From CBDCPI01 sp965220245 (GTDB taxonomy: Bacteria > Chloroflexota > Dehalococcoidia > Lucifugimonadales > UBA3495): a stretch of DNA of 64,000 nucleotides. The first letter of the stretch is position 1; every line of letters starts with the position of its first letter. Shown here piece by piece: positions 57,308 to 64,000 of the stretch. Position numbers and translations under genes: made by a program. The stretch lies in contig CBDCPI010000013.1 of NCBI GenBank assembly GCA_965220245.1, positions 310,001 through 374,000 on the forward strand, read 5' to 3'. Under the pieces are notes generated by a model that saw nothing but the letters and a program-made list of their open reading frames with translations, had not been told where the DNA came from and did no database searches.

Positions 57308-58465
57308 ATGGTACTAGGAAACTCAGCCTCATGGGAGTCCCATATCGAAAGCAACGATCCGTACGGCGGCGTGCCGGAGATTGGCGCCGGAGCGCCGATT
57401 ATCAAGGTAATAGGCGTTGGCGGCGGCGGTAGCAACGCCGTTGGCCGAATGTACAAAGAAAAGCTGCCGGTGGTTGAATACTATGCAGTGAACACCGACG
57501 CTCAACACCTGTTCCGGTGTGACGTTGCTCACCGGATTGCCATTGGCCAGAACTTGACCCGTGGCTTGGGCGCCGGCGCCCAGCCTGACCTGGGCCGCCA
57601 AGCCGCCGAGGAGAGTCGCCACGAGTTGGAAAAGGCCGTCGAGGGCGCCGATATGGTGTTTTTAGCGGTAGGCATGGGTGGCGGCACCGGCACCGGCGCT
57701 TCTTCCGTTATCGCCCAGATAGCCAAGGAGTCTGGCGCTTTGACCGTGGGCGTGGTTAGTCGGCCCTTCTCCTTCGAGGCAGCAACCCGCCGCAAGAATG
57801 CGGAGGAGGGCATCAATCGCCTCAAGGACCACGTGGATACTCTGATTACCATCCCCAACGACCGGTTGCTACACTTGAATAGCCCCGGCGAGCAGACCTT
57901 CACTTGGGAAGACGCGCTCAAAATGGCCGACTCGGTGCTGCAGCAAGGCATCCAGGCCATCGCCGAGGTGGTAACCGTGCCCGGTGAGATAAACGTGGAC
58001 TTTGCCGACGTCAAGACGATCCTGTCCAATGCCGGTCCGGCCTGGCTGGCCATTGGCCGGGGTAAAGGCGACCGGAGGGCCGTGGACGCGGCCAAGATGG
58101 CTACCAAGAGCCCGCTGCTGGACATTGCGATGGACGGGGCCAAGCGGCTGCTATTCGTGGTCAGCGGAGGCCCGACCCTTTCTCTGCAAGAGGTACAGGA
58201 CGCGGCCGACGTCATTCAGGAGATGGCCGATCCCGAGGCCAACATAATTTTCGGCACCAGCAAGGACGCCAAGCTGGACGACGAGATCAAGATCACCATG
58301 GTGGCCGCGGCCTTCCCGGTGCTGCAGGAAACGCAGCAAATGCGCGAGGCCGAGTTGGAGCGGCTGCTGCAAGACGTGGTCCCGGATTCGGAGGATGAAC
58401 TGGACGTCCCCAGCTTCCTGCGCCGCCAGTCGGGCAACCGGGGCAGGGGCTTCTTTTCGCGGTAA
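57308..58465 (+). CDS. ftsZ: Cell division protein FtsZ
   Basis: A 385-residue FtsZ GTPase that forms the Z ring. GTP-binding features: 'IIKVIGVGGGGSNAVGRM' near 35-50, 'YYAVNTDAQHL', the tubulin signature 'GMGGGTGTGASSVIAQIA' near 118-135, and the T7 loop 'GEINVDFADVKTIL' near 215-228. The linker is very short and the C-terminal conserved peptide is 'LDVPSFLRRQSG', the FtsA-binding site. The start ATG is chosen at 57308 behind GGAAGGAG; readings from 57209 add a 33-residue unconserved stretch. Ends with Arg-Gly rich residues. Confidence 0.95.
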   Translation: MVLGNSASWESHIESNDPYGGVPEIGAGAPIIKVIGVGGGGSNAVGRMYKEKLPVVEYYAVNTDAQHLFRCDVAHRIAIGQNLTRGLGAGAQPDLGRQAAEESRHELEKAVEGADMVFLAVGMGGGTGTGASSVIAQIAKESGALTVGVVSRPFSFEAATRRKNAEEGINRLKDHVDTLITIPNDRLLHLNSPGEQTFTWEDALKMADSVLQQGIQAIAEVVTVPGEINVDFADVKTILSNAGPAWLAIGRGKGDRRAVDAAKMATKSPLLDIAMDGAKRLLFVVSGGPTLSLQEVQDAADVIQEMADPEANIIFGTSKDAKLDDEIKITMVAAAFPVLQETQQMREAELERLLQDVVPDSEDELDVPSFLRRQSGNRGRGFFSR

Positions 58466-58487
58466 GGGCCCATTCAAAGCTAACGGC

Positions 58488-58530
58488 GCCCCGGTTAGCA
58501 CTTGGACCGTAAGACCAAGTCTATCGGGGC
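58488..58530 (+). other. Structured hairpin in the ftsZ 3' region
   Basis: GCCCCG (58488-58493) pairs with CGGGGC (58525-58530), and inside it ACTTGG pairs with CCAAGT around a 9-base loop. It lies between the ftsZ stop and the terminator at 58624, so it would be part of the ftsZ transcript. The 420-base gap contains this, the terminator and the nrdR control region. Confidence 0.5.
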
Positions 58531-58623
58531 AAGCCAAATCAATATAGAGTAATGTTCTCGGAAGCCTAAGCGCACTACTACCCCAAATTCCGGATCCATA
58601 ACTCGGGCGCCGGGAATCACCTC

Positions 58624-58661
58624 GAGGCCACCCTTCCTTAGGGAGGGGCGGCCTCTCTTTT
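58624..58661 (+). terminator. Intrinsic terminator after ftsZ
   Basis: GAGGCC..CCC/TTCC pairs with GGGAGGGG..GGCCTC in a 13-bp stem with one bulge and a 4-base loop, followed by TCTTTT. It lies 160 bases past the ftsZ stop. Confidence 0.75.
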
Positions 58662-58761
58662 GTGGCCAAAGGGTAGCGGCCACCACTCCCCTAACCAACT
58701 GCGCTTCCCCAGCCAATCAGTGAGATAAAGTAGCCGTGGCGCTGTCGAATTCTGTGCCCTG

Positions 58762-58790
58762 TTGACTTTCATTATTGCGCAATATAGAAT
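58762..58790 (+). promoter_or_regulatory. Promoter of nrdR
   Basis: TTGACT (58762-58767), 17-base spacer, TAGAAT (58785-58790). Transcription would start near 58797, leaving a 90-base AT-rich leader before the nrdR ATG. Confidence 0.7.
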
Positions 58791-58795
58791 CGAAC

Positions 58796-58851
58796 CTACC
58801 ATATATTGTGGTTTCGGTTAACAATAACCCCTTACATGGTATATATTATAC
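58796..58851 (+). promoter_or_regulatory. Two NrdR-box-like sites
   Basis: The known NrdR box is a palindromic ACACwATATATwGTGT. CCATATATTGTG (58799-58810) matches 9 of the 10 core positions, and GTATATATTA (58839-58848) matches 8 of 10. The cores are 40 bases apart, near four helical turns, as expected for paired boxes. Both lie just downstream of the predicted start, where a bound repressor would block transcription of nrdR. Confidence 0.55.
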
Positions 58852-58886
58852 AAATTTTTGAAAAGTCTTAGAACTAAACCAGGAAG

Positions 58887-59516
58887 ATGAACTGCCCTTA
58901 TTGCGGCTCTTCCGGCTCTAGGGTTACCGACTCCCGCGTGGTGGAAAACGGCATACGGCGACGCCGGGAATGCCGCCGCTGCGGCCTGCGTTTCACCACC
59001 TACGAGCGGATACAGGCCACCGCGCTGATGGTAGCCAAGCAAGACAACCGGCGGGAAGAGTTCGACCGGGAAAAGCTTATTTCGGGGATTCGCAAGGCAT
59101 GCGCCAAACGTCCGATACCTTCCCGGACCATCGAAAAGATGGTTGAAGACATCGAAGCCGAGCTACAGCACCTAGGCCAAGTGGAGGTCCCCACCCGGAT
59201 TCTGGGCTCGATGGTCATGGAGCGCCTCAAGAACCTGGACCGGGTGGCCTACATCCGCTACGCCAGTGTGTACACCGACTTCCAAGATATAGACAGCTTC
59301 GAGCAAGCGGTCAAGGACTTGCGGGAGGACCCGCCGCAGTTGCCGTTGCCCGAAGCCCCGATCACCCCGGTACGGCGGAGGCGTCAACGTAAGACCTCCA
59401 CCGGGGCCCGATACCGTCCTACTAATGTTAACCCGCCGGGGAAGGACAGCCGCCCGGCGGGAGCGGATGACACTGCACCGGATGACACTGAAGGGGGCCC
59501 AACAGATGAGCGCTAA
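58887..59516 (+). CDS. nrdR: Transcriptional repressor NrdR
   Basis: A 209-residue NrdR, which senses ATP/dATP and represses ribonucleotide reductase genes. The zinc ribbon is 'MNCPYCGSSGSRVTDSRVVENG..RECRRCGLRF' with two CxxC pairs, followed by the ATP-cone ('LMVAKQDNRREEFDREKLISGIRKAC', 'VPTRILGSMVMERLKNLDRVAYIRYASVY'). It is longer than the usual 150 residues by a Pro/Arg-rich tail of about 55 residues. A small ORF overlaps its 3' end and nrdJ follows, so regulator and target are linked. NrdR-box-like sites precede it. Confidence 0.95.
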   Translation: MNCPYCGSSGSRVTDSRVVENGIRRRRECRRCGLRFTTYERIQATALMVAKQDNRREEFDREKLISGIRKACAKRPIPSRTIEKMVEDIEAELQHLGQVEVPTRILGSMVMERLKNLDRVAYIRYASVYTDFQDIDSFEQAVKDLREDPPQLPLPEAPITPVRRRRQRKTSTGARYRPTNVNPPGKDSRPAGADDTAPDDTEGGPTDER

Positions 59517-59736
59517 TATTCAATACCCGGCATTGGCCAGACTATTGACCTTGAATAATCAAGTGCACGACTTGGAGAACCAACTTCTGGCCGTGCCGGT
59601 CCCGGCCACTGCGGGCAGCCGGGTTAGCATCCCTGGGACCGTCGATATTGCGGAAATGCAAGAGCGGATTGACCAAGGAGTGCGAGCTAGCCTGACCACT
59701 TGCTGGCTGGGAATGCCTGAAGACCCGGACGATTAG
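59506..59736 (+). CDS. Small protein between nrdR and nrdJ, unknown
   Basis: A 76-residue acidic protein beginning 'MSANIQYPALARLLTLNNQVHDLENQLL' and ending 'CWLGMPEDPDD'. The N-terminal half looks helical. The ATG at 59506 lies inside the nrdR end (11-base overlap) behind AAGGGGG, so it is translationally coupled to nrdR; longer readings upstream are inside nrdR. I do not recognise a family. Its position in a nucleotide-reduction cluster suggests a partner of NrdR or NrdJ, but that is only context. Confidence 0.55.
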   Translation: MSANIQYPALARLLTLNNQVHDLENQLLAVPVPATAGSRVSIPGTVDIAEMQERIDQGVRASLTTCWLGMPEDPDD

Positions 59737-60016
59737 GGCCGCCTAGACCATCCCAGTCCGGAGCGGGCCCCGGGAGAAACCTAGCAAAGGCAGTGGCGTA
59801 TTTCCTTATCCCCACAACATCTTGTAGGGTAAAATATGGCTGACCGCAGTAGACATCGTCCGCTGCGACAGGCAGAGACCGGGCGCCCCCAAGCCACGGG
59901 TATGGCGAGAATCGTTGTACAGCGACGACAACGTATGCCAGTTTGGTGAGTCCCGTTCCTCGCTGGATTGGCTGGCGCCTGCCAGACACAGTATCGAATC
60001 TTGAGAGGGAGGCGCC
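59737..60016 (+). other. 280-base gap before nrdJ with hairpins
   Basis: No gene fits here. CGTTGT/ACAACG and CTGGC/GCCAG hairpins are visible at about 59913-59933 and 59969-59984. No cobalamin riboswitch consensus (the B12-box region) was recognised, although the downstream enzyme uses cobalamin. Confidence 0.4.
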
Positions 60017-62479
60017 ATGCCTACTGGTGCACCAAACGGCCATACATCCAACTCAGCATCTGATTTCGGAGAGCGCCAAGCAGGCAAAGACCCTGATTTA
60101 AGCAGCCGCCAGCGCATCGCCGCCGCGATGCAGGAACACGGGGTTGCCCAACGGGTCTGGGGCCGCACTGCCGAGTTAACCGATAATGCCAAGGTGGTGC
60201 TCGACCGCCGCTACTTGTCCCGGGACCGGGAGGGCCGTCCCCTGGAAGGACACGACGGTATGTTCCGCCGGGTGGCCCATAACCTGTCTCGGGCCGAGTT
60301 GAATTACGGCGCCTCTGAGCAGGAACGCCAAGCCGTGGAGGACAAGTTCTACCGGGTGATGCGCCACTTGGAAGTGCTGCCCAACTCCCCCACGCTGATG
60401 AACGCGGGCCGGGAGTTGCAACAGCTTTCGGCGTGCTTCGTGCTGCCGGTAATCGATTCTTTGGAGTCGATCTTCGACGAGGTAAAGCAGACCGCCCTGA
60501 TCCACAAAAGCGGGGGCGGGACGGGTTTTTCCTTCAGCAAGCTGCGGCCCGAGGGCGATGTGGTGGGTTCCACCGGCGGCATCGCCAGCGGCCCGGTCAG
60601 TTTCATTCGCGCTTTCGACACTGCCACCGACGTGGTCAAGCAGGGGGGGACCCGCCGCGGCGCCAACATGGGCATCCTAGACGTTTCTCATCCCGACATC
60701 CTCAAGTTCATCAGGTCCAAAGAGGACGGCCTGTACCTGAACAACTTCAACATCTCGGTGTCTGTCACCGCCGACTTCATGGAGCAAGTAAAAGCGGGCG
60801 AAGATTACGACCTGATCAATCCCCGCACCGGCAAGGTAACCAGCCAACTGAACGCCAAGTACGTTTTCAAGCTGATGTCGGAGTTGGCCTGGAAGACCGG
60901 AGACCCCGGCATGGTCTTTATGGACCGCATCAACAGCGAGAACCCCAACCCGCAGTTGGGCAAGATAGAGAGCACCAATCCCTGCGGTGAACAGCCGCTT
61001 TTGCCCTATGAGTCATGCAACCTGGCCTCCATCAACCTAGCCCGGATGGTGAAGTACGACGGCGATGACGTAGCCATTGATTGGGACCGCTTGAGCTACA
61101 TAGTCGAGGCCGCCGTGCATCTGCTGGACAACGTCATCGATATGAACCGGTACCCGATGCGCGAAATCGACGAAATGAGCCGCATGACCCGGCGGATTGG
61201 GCTGGGAGTGATGGGATTCGCCGACCTGCTCATCCAACTGGGTATCCGCTACGACTCGGAGGAAGCTCTGGCGGTGGCTGAGGAGGTGATGGGCCGGATC
61301 AAAGAGGACACTTACCAAGCGTCGACGGCCCTAGCCGAAAGCCGCGGCGTCTTCCCGGCGTGGGAGGGCAGCATCTACAACCGGCCCGGCCCAAACGGCA
61401 GTCCCCGCCCGATGCGTAATTCGGCCCCGACCACCATCGCGCCTACCGGGACCATCAGCATTATCGCCGGGGCCTCCAGCGGCATTGAGCCACTCTTCGC
61501 CCTAAGCTACGTTCGCAACGTTATGGACAACACCCATCTGATTGAAACCAACCCCTATTTTGAAGCAGTGGCCAAAGCCGAGGGGTTCTACTCCGAAGAG
61601 TTGGTGCAGCAACTGGCCGAGAAGGGCAGCTTGGAGACCTTGGAAGTGCCCCGGTGGGTGAAAGACGTGTTCCGCACATCCCACGACATCAGCCCGGAGT
61701 GGCACGTCAGGATGCAGGCGGCTGTGCAGAAGCACGTCGACAACTCGGTATCCAAGACCATCAACTTTCCCCACGACGCCACCTCGGCAGATGTAGCCCA
61801 CGCCTATATGCTGGCCTACGAGCTAGGGTGCAAGGGCATCACGGTGTACCGCGACGGCAGCAAGGCCGGACAGGTCCTCAGCACCGGGGGCAGTGTTCAG
61901 GAGTCCGCTGCTTCGGGAGACGTTACAGCCGAGGGGGGTGGGCCCCACACCCACGTTACTCCCCGGGAGCGGCCACGCACCACCCAGGGGGTCACCGAGC
62001 GGGTGCGCACCGGCCACGGCAATATGTACGTAACCGTCAATTTCGACGAAGAGGACCAGCCCTTCGAAGTGTTCGGTACTCTGGGGAAGTCTGGAGGTTG
62101 CGATTCGGCCCAGCTAGAGGCGATCTCCCGCTTGGTGTCCTTGGCCCTCCGCTCCGGCATTGACCCGCAGAATGTTATCGAGCAACTCCGGGGGATCACC
62201 TGTTGCCCGGCTTGGGACAGCGGCACCTTGGTGCGTTCCAGCCCCGACGCCGTGGCCCTGGCTATGGAACGCTCGCTAATTACCGGAGAAGCGGAAGAGG
62301 CGGCGCTGCACCACAACGGGGTCCAGATGGCATTGCTGGACCGGAGGCCAACCAAAGGCCCTTCGACAAGGCTCAGGGGTTATTCTTCGGCGAGAAAATG
62401 TCCGGACTGCAACGCCCAGATGATTTTCCAAGAAGGCTGCTTGATGTGCCAATCTTGCGGCTGGAACAAGTGCGAGTGA
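60017..62479 (+). CDS. nrdJ: Adenosylcobalamin-dependent (class II) ribonucleotide reductase
   Basis: An 820-residue class II RNR that makes deoxyribonucleotides using AdoCbl, with no oxygen requirement. Visible: 'LEVLPNSPTLMNAGRELQQLSACFVLPV' with the redox Cys, the active-site 'NPCGEQPLLPYESCNLASINLARM' (Asn, Cys, Glu), 'APTGTISIIAGASSGIEPLF', and a C-terminal zinc ribbon 'CPDCNAQMIFQEGCLMCQSCGW' with the thiol pair region. Between catalytic domain and ribbon, a palindromic unit (62359-62377) is read in frame as 'GPSTRLRG'. Start ATG behind GAGGGAGG. Downstream of nrdR, its likely repressor. Confidence 0.95.
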   Translation: MPTGAPNGHTSNSASDFGERQAGKDPDLSSRQRIAAAMQEHGVAQRVWGRTAELTDNAKVVLDRRYLSRDREGRPLEGHDGMFRRVAHNLSRAELNYGASEQERQAVEDKFYRVMRHLEVLPNSPTLMNAGRELQQLSACFVLPVIDSLESIFDEVKQTALIHKSGGGTGFSFSKLRPEGDVVGSTGGIASGPVSFIRAFDTATDVVKQGGTRRGANMGILDVSHPDILKFIRSKEDGLYLNNFNISVSVTADFMEQVKAGEDYDLINPRTGKVTSQLNAKYVFKLMSELAWKTGDPGMVFMDRINSENPNPQLGKIESTNPCGEQPLLPYESCNLASINLARMVKYDGDDVAIDWDRLSYIVEAAVHLLDNVIDMNRYPMREIDEMSRMTRRIGLGVMGFADLLIQLGIRYDSEEALAVAEEVMGRIKEDTYQASTALAESRGVFPAWEGSIYNRPGPNGSPRPMRNSAPTTIAPTGTISIIAGASSGIEPLFALSYVRNVMDNTHLIETNPYFEAVAKAEGFYSEELVQQLAEKGSLETLEVPRWVKDVFRTSHDISPEWHVRMQAAVQKHVDNSVSKTINFPHDATSADVAHAYMLAYELGCKGITVYRDGSKAGQVLSTGGSVQESAASGDVTAEGGGPHTHVTPRERPRTTQGVTERVRTGHGNMYVTVNFDEEDQPFEVFGTLGKSGGCDSAQLEAISRLVSLALRSGIDPQNVIEQLRGITCCPAWDSGTLVRSSPDAVALAMERSLITGEAEEAALHHNGVQMALLDRRPTKGPSTRLRGYSSARKCPDCNAQMIFQEGCLMCQSCGWNKCE

Positions 62480-62527
62480 CGTGTCGGGATATTGAAGCGT
62501 TCCGCTACCAGACTACCCTCCCTAGTA

Positions 62528-62556
62528 GCCCCCGGCGCGCGCCGGGGGCCCTTCTT
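62528..62556 (+). terminator. Intrinsic terminator after nrdJ
   Basis: A 22-base perfect GC palindrome (62528-62549; GCCCCCGG at each end) followed by CCTTCTTTT. It lies 49 bases after the nrdJ stop and would fold as a 9-bp stem with a tight loop. Confidence 0.88.
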
Positions 62557-62649
62557 TTATCCCCTCCACCGGCAGCGTCTTGAGCCTGTGCTACAATCAG
62601 ATACTCGTTCCACCGGACCGCCCAACAATGTATGGAGGAGGCATCTGTC

Positions 62650-63666
62650 ATGAACCAAGCCGGAAAGCCAGCCGTCGCTATCACTATGGGAGACCCTTGC
62701 GGCATCGGTCCCGAGGTCGTGGTCAAGGCTTTGGCCGACCGTTGGGTCTACGCTTCCTGCCGTCCTCTGGTGGTGGGGAACGCCTATGCCATGCAACAGG
62801 CGGCAAACCTTACCGGCAGTCCGTTGCGAATTAACCAATTGGACGACCCGGACTCCGCCGGACTGGACCCTTCGACGGTGGACGTACTGGACACAGGGAA
62901 CCTCAACCCGGAGGACATCACTGTTGGAGAAATTAACCCTACCTGCGGGAAAGCCGCCATGGAGTGGGTTACCCGGGCCGGACAACTGGCCCAAGCCGGC
63001 ACGGTGGATGCTCTAGCCACGGCGCCGTTGAACAAGGAAGCCGCCAGCCTGGCAGGTTACGAGTCCATCGGCCACATGGAGTTGCTTCAAGAGCTTACCG
63101 GCTCCAAAACAGTGGCTACTATGTTGATGGCGAAGTCGCTTAGAGTGGTGCACCTCACCACTCACCGGTCATTGCGGGTGGCTTGCGACTACGTGAAGAA
63201 GGACCGGATCCTGGACTTTCTGCAAATCACCCACGACAGCTTTGTTAAGTGGGGGTTCCAACAGCCGCGCATCGCGGCGGCAGCGCTGAATCCTCACGGC
63301 AGCGACGGCGGACTGCTGGGCCACGAGGAAGCGGAGGAGATTGCTCCGGCAGTGGCTGAGGCCCGCCAGCGCGGCATTAACGCCTATGGTCCGGTGCCGG
63401 CCGACATCGTGTTCCATCACGCCATCGAAGGGCGATACGACGTGGTGTTGGCTATGTTTCACGACCAAGGGCATATTCCGGTAAAGGTCCACGGCTTCGA
63501 GGAAAGCATTACCGCCAACCTGGGCCTGCCCTTCGTGCGCACCTCGGTAGACCACGGCACGGCCTTCGACATCGCCGGGCGTGGGGTCGCCAGCCACACC
63601 AGTATGCTGGAGGCCATCCGGTTGGCGGTGACCTTGGCCCAAGGGAATGGGCTGGCTGGCGCCTAG
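62650..63666 (+). CDS. pdxA: 4-hydroxythreonine-4-phosphate dehydrogenase PdxA
   Basis: A 338-residue PdxA of DXP-dependent vitamin B6 synthesis (or the related PdxA2/hydroxyphthalate-type enzymes). The start reads 'AITMGDPCGIGPEVVVKAL', then 'ATAPLNKEAASLAGYESIGHMELLQELTG' with a metal His. Further motifs are 'HLTTHRSLRVACDYV', 'VPADIVFHHAIEGRYDVVLAMFHDQGHIPVK' with His and Asp ligands, and 'VRTSVDHGTAFDIAGRG'. The ATG at 62650 follows GGAGGAG by a good distance. It is transcribed alone after the nrdJ terminator. Confidence 0.93.
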   Translation: MNQAGKPAVAITMGDPCGIGPEVVVKALADRWVYASCRPLVVGNAYAMQQAANLTGSPLRINQLDDPDSAGLDPSTVDVLDTGNLNPEDITVGEINPTCGKAAMEWVTRAGQLAQAGTVDALATAPLNKEAASLAGYESIGHMELLQELTGSKTVATMLMAKSLRVVHLTTHRSLRVACDYVKKDRILDFLQITHDSFVKWGFQQPRIAAAALNPHGSDGGLLGHEEAEEIAPAVAEARQRGINAYGPVPADIVFHHAIEGRYDVVLAMFHDQGHIPVKVHGFEESITANLGLPFVRTSVDHGTAFDIAGRGVASHTSMLEAIRLAVTLAQGNGLAGA

Positions 63667-63679
63667 CGCCCCAAACCTG

Positions 63680-63760
63680 CTCATCCCGAGAGTAAGACCC
63701 CACACCTGCTCATCCTGAGCGGAGCGGCCCCAAGGAGCACAGTCGAAGGATTGGCATTAG
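63680..63760. repeat. Short repeat units after pdxA
   Basis: CCTGCTCATCCYGAG occurs twice (about 63678 and 63703) and is followed by GGAGCACAGTCGAAGGATTGG. A similar GGAGCGCAGTCGAAGGACTGG lies near 17245 after the radical-SAM-like gene. No gene fits in 63667-63841. Confidence 0.6.
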
Positions 63761-63799
63761 GACCATTCAACCATCAAAAGGCCCTGTCCTACATAATGC

Positions 63800-63834
63800 T
63801 GGTCTTGAAGACCATGCGCCGTCTACCATACTAT
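63800..63834 (+). promoter_or_regulatory. Promoter with overlapping palindrome before the Hen1 gene
   Basis: TGGTCTT-G-AAGACCA (63800-63814) is a perfect 7-bp-arm palindrome. It overlaps a -35-like TTGAAG (63806-63811), with a 17-base spacer to TACTAT (63829-63834). Predicted transcription start about 63841, i.e. at the ATG, with no ribosome binding site: a possible leaderless message under operator control. Confidence 0.5.
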
Positions 63835-63841
63835 TAGCGTC

Positions 63842-64000
63842 ATGCTGTTCACCATCTCTACCACGCATAAGCCTGCTACCGACCTGGGGTTCCTGGTGCA
63901 CAAGAACCCCGGCCGGTTCCAGTCGTTTAAGCTTCCATTCGGGCAGGCTGACGTTTTCTACCCTGAAGCGGAGAGCGACCGTTGCACTGTGGCGCTTCTC
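63842..64000 (+). CDS. Hen1-family RNA 3'-terminal 2'-O-methyltransferase, N-terminal part (cut by window end)
   Basis: An open frame from ATG 63842 running off the end (53 codons). The N-terminus reads 'MLFTISTTHKPATDLGFLVH' then 'KNPGRFQSFKLPFGQADVFYPEA' with one break, ending 'CTVALL'. This is the typical start of bacterial Hen1, whose N-terminal domain serves as a ligase-activating part and C-terminal domain methylates the 2'-OH at repaired RNA ends, with Pnkp as partner. The catalytic domain and any pnkp gene lie outside. Recognition rests on the N-terminal pattern alone. Confidence 0.75.
   Translation, partial: MLFTISTTHKPATDLGFLVHKNPGRFQSFKLPFGQADVFYPEAESDRCTVALL

Noticed and set aside
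58488..58530. tRNA-like gene after ftsZ
   Set aside because: Only 43 bases, no T-arm or anticodon arm pattern.
59737..60016. Cobalamin riboswitch before nrdJ
   Set aside because: Only a vague GGCAGAGACCGGGC resemblance to the B12-box region; the rest of the consensus is absent or out of order.

Overview
The window is about 64 kb of moderately GC-rich bacterial chromosome (no rRNA, tRNA, CRISPR array, prophage or transposase gene was seen). Gene content points to a Chloroflexota member, most likely a Dehalococcoidia/SAR202-type lineage. The reasons are several class III (CaiB/BaiF) CoA-transferases, a DUF1800/DUF1501 pair, a B12-dependent class II ribonucleotide reductase as the only RNR, and an rsmH-ftsA-ftsZ cluster with no peptidoglycan synthesis genes between its members. 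This assignment is inference from gene content, not from a marker phylogeny.

Layout. 0-9.8 kb (+ strand): a CoA-binding protein, a DUF1800/SDR/DUF1501/NHL set, two paralogous coiled-coil membrane-anchored small proteins, then CoA-transferase, esterase, CoA-transferase. 9.8-15.2 kb (- strand): two overlapping CoA-transferase genes, a small helical protein, a HAS-barrel protein and a HerA-type ATPase. 15.2-20 kb: repeat-rich DNA around a B12-binding radical-SAM-like protein that has lost its cluster cysteines, a thiolase-like/DUF35 pair and a small HAD protein bracketed by MITE-like repeats. 20-22 kb (- strand): rplU-rpmA-rpmE-DUF1385. 22.4-27.6 kb (+): fakA-like, degV, recG. 27.6-30.9 kb: an atypical response regulator, then the two halves of a D-glutamate-cyclase-like protein (DUF1445, DUF4392) separated by a broken small gene and a repeat. 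31-37 kb (- strand): uvrB, ruvA, ruvC, yebC, rimM, khpA, rpsP. 37.0-37.4 kb (- strand): an RNA unit of about 335 nt with its own promoter, a small ORF behind a near-perfect Shine-Dalgarno sequence, switchable hairpins and an intrinsic terminator; this is the strongest candidate for something undescribed. 37.5-40.5 kb: a decayed fmt copy, a coiled-coil gene, the intact fmt, a MITE with target-site duplication, a cyclase-family hydrolase. 40.5-52 kb: an unknown membrane protein, then dprA, topA, xerC-like, aroQ, pepQ-like, efp, xseA, xseB, a PHP protein and a formyltransferase. 52-54.3 kb (- strand): ferredoxin, clpP, tig. 54.8-58.5 kb: rsmH, ftsA, ftsZ. 58.7-62.5 kb: nrdR (with NrdR-box-like sites), a small unknown gene, nrdJ. 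62.6-64 kb: pdxA and the start of a Hen1 RNA 2'-O-methyltransferase that runs off the window.

Most genes are housekeeping functions in short co-directional runs with ATGA or TAATG overlaps. The accessory signal lies in the spacers. At least five families of short non-coding inverted-repeat elements (100-250 bp) sit a few bases from stop or start codons. One supplies the last codons of a gene, and short palindromic units occur in frame inside xerC and nrdJ.
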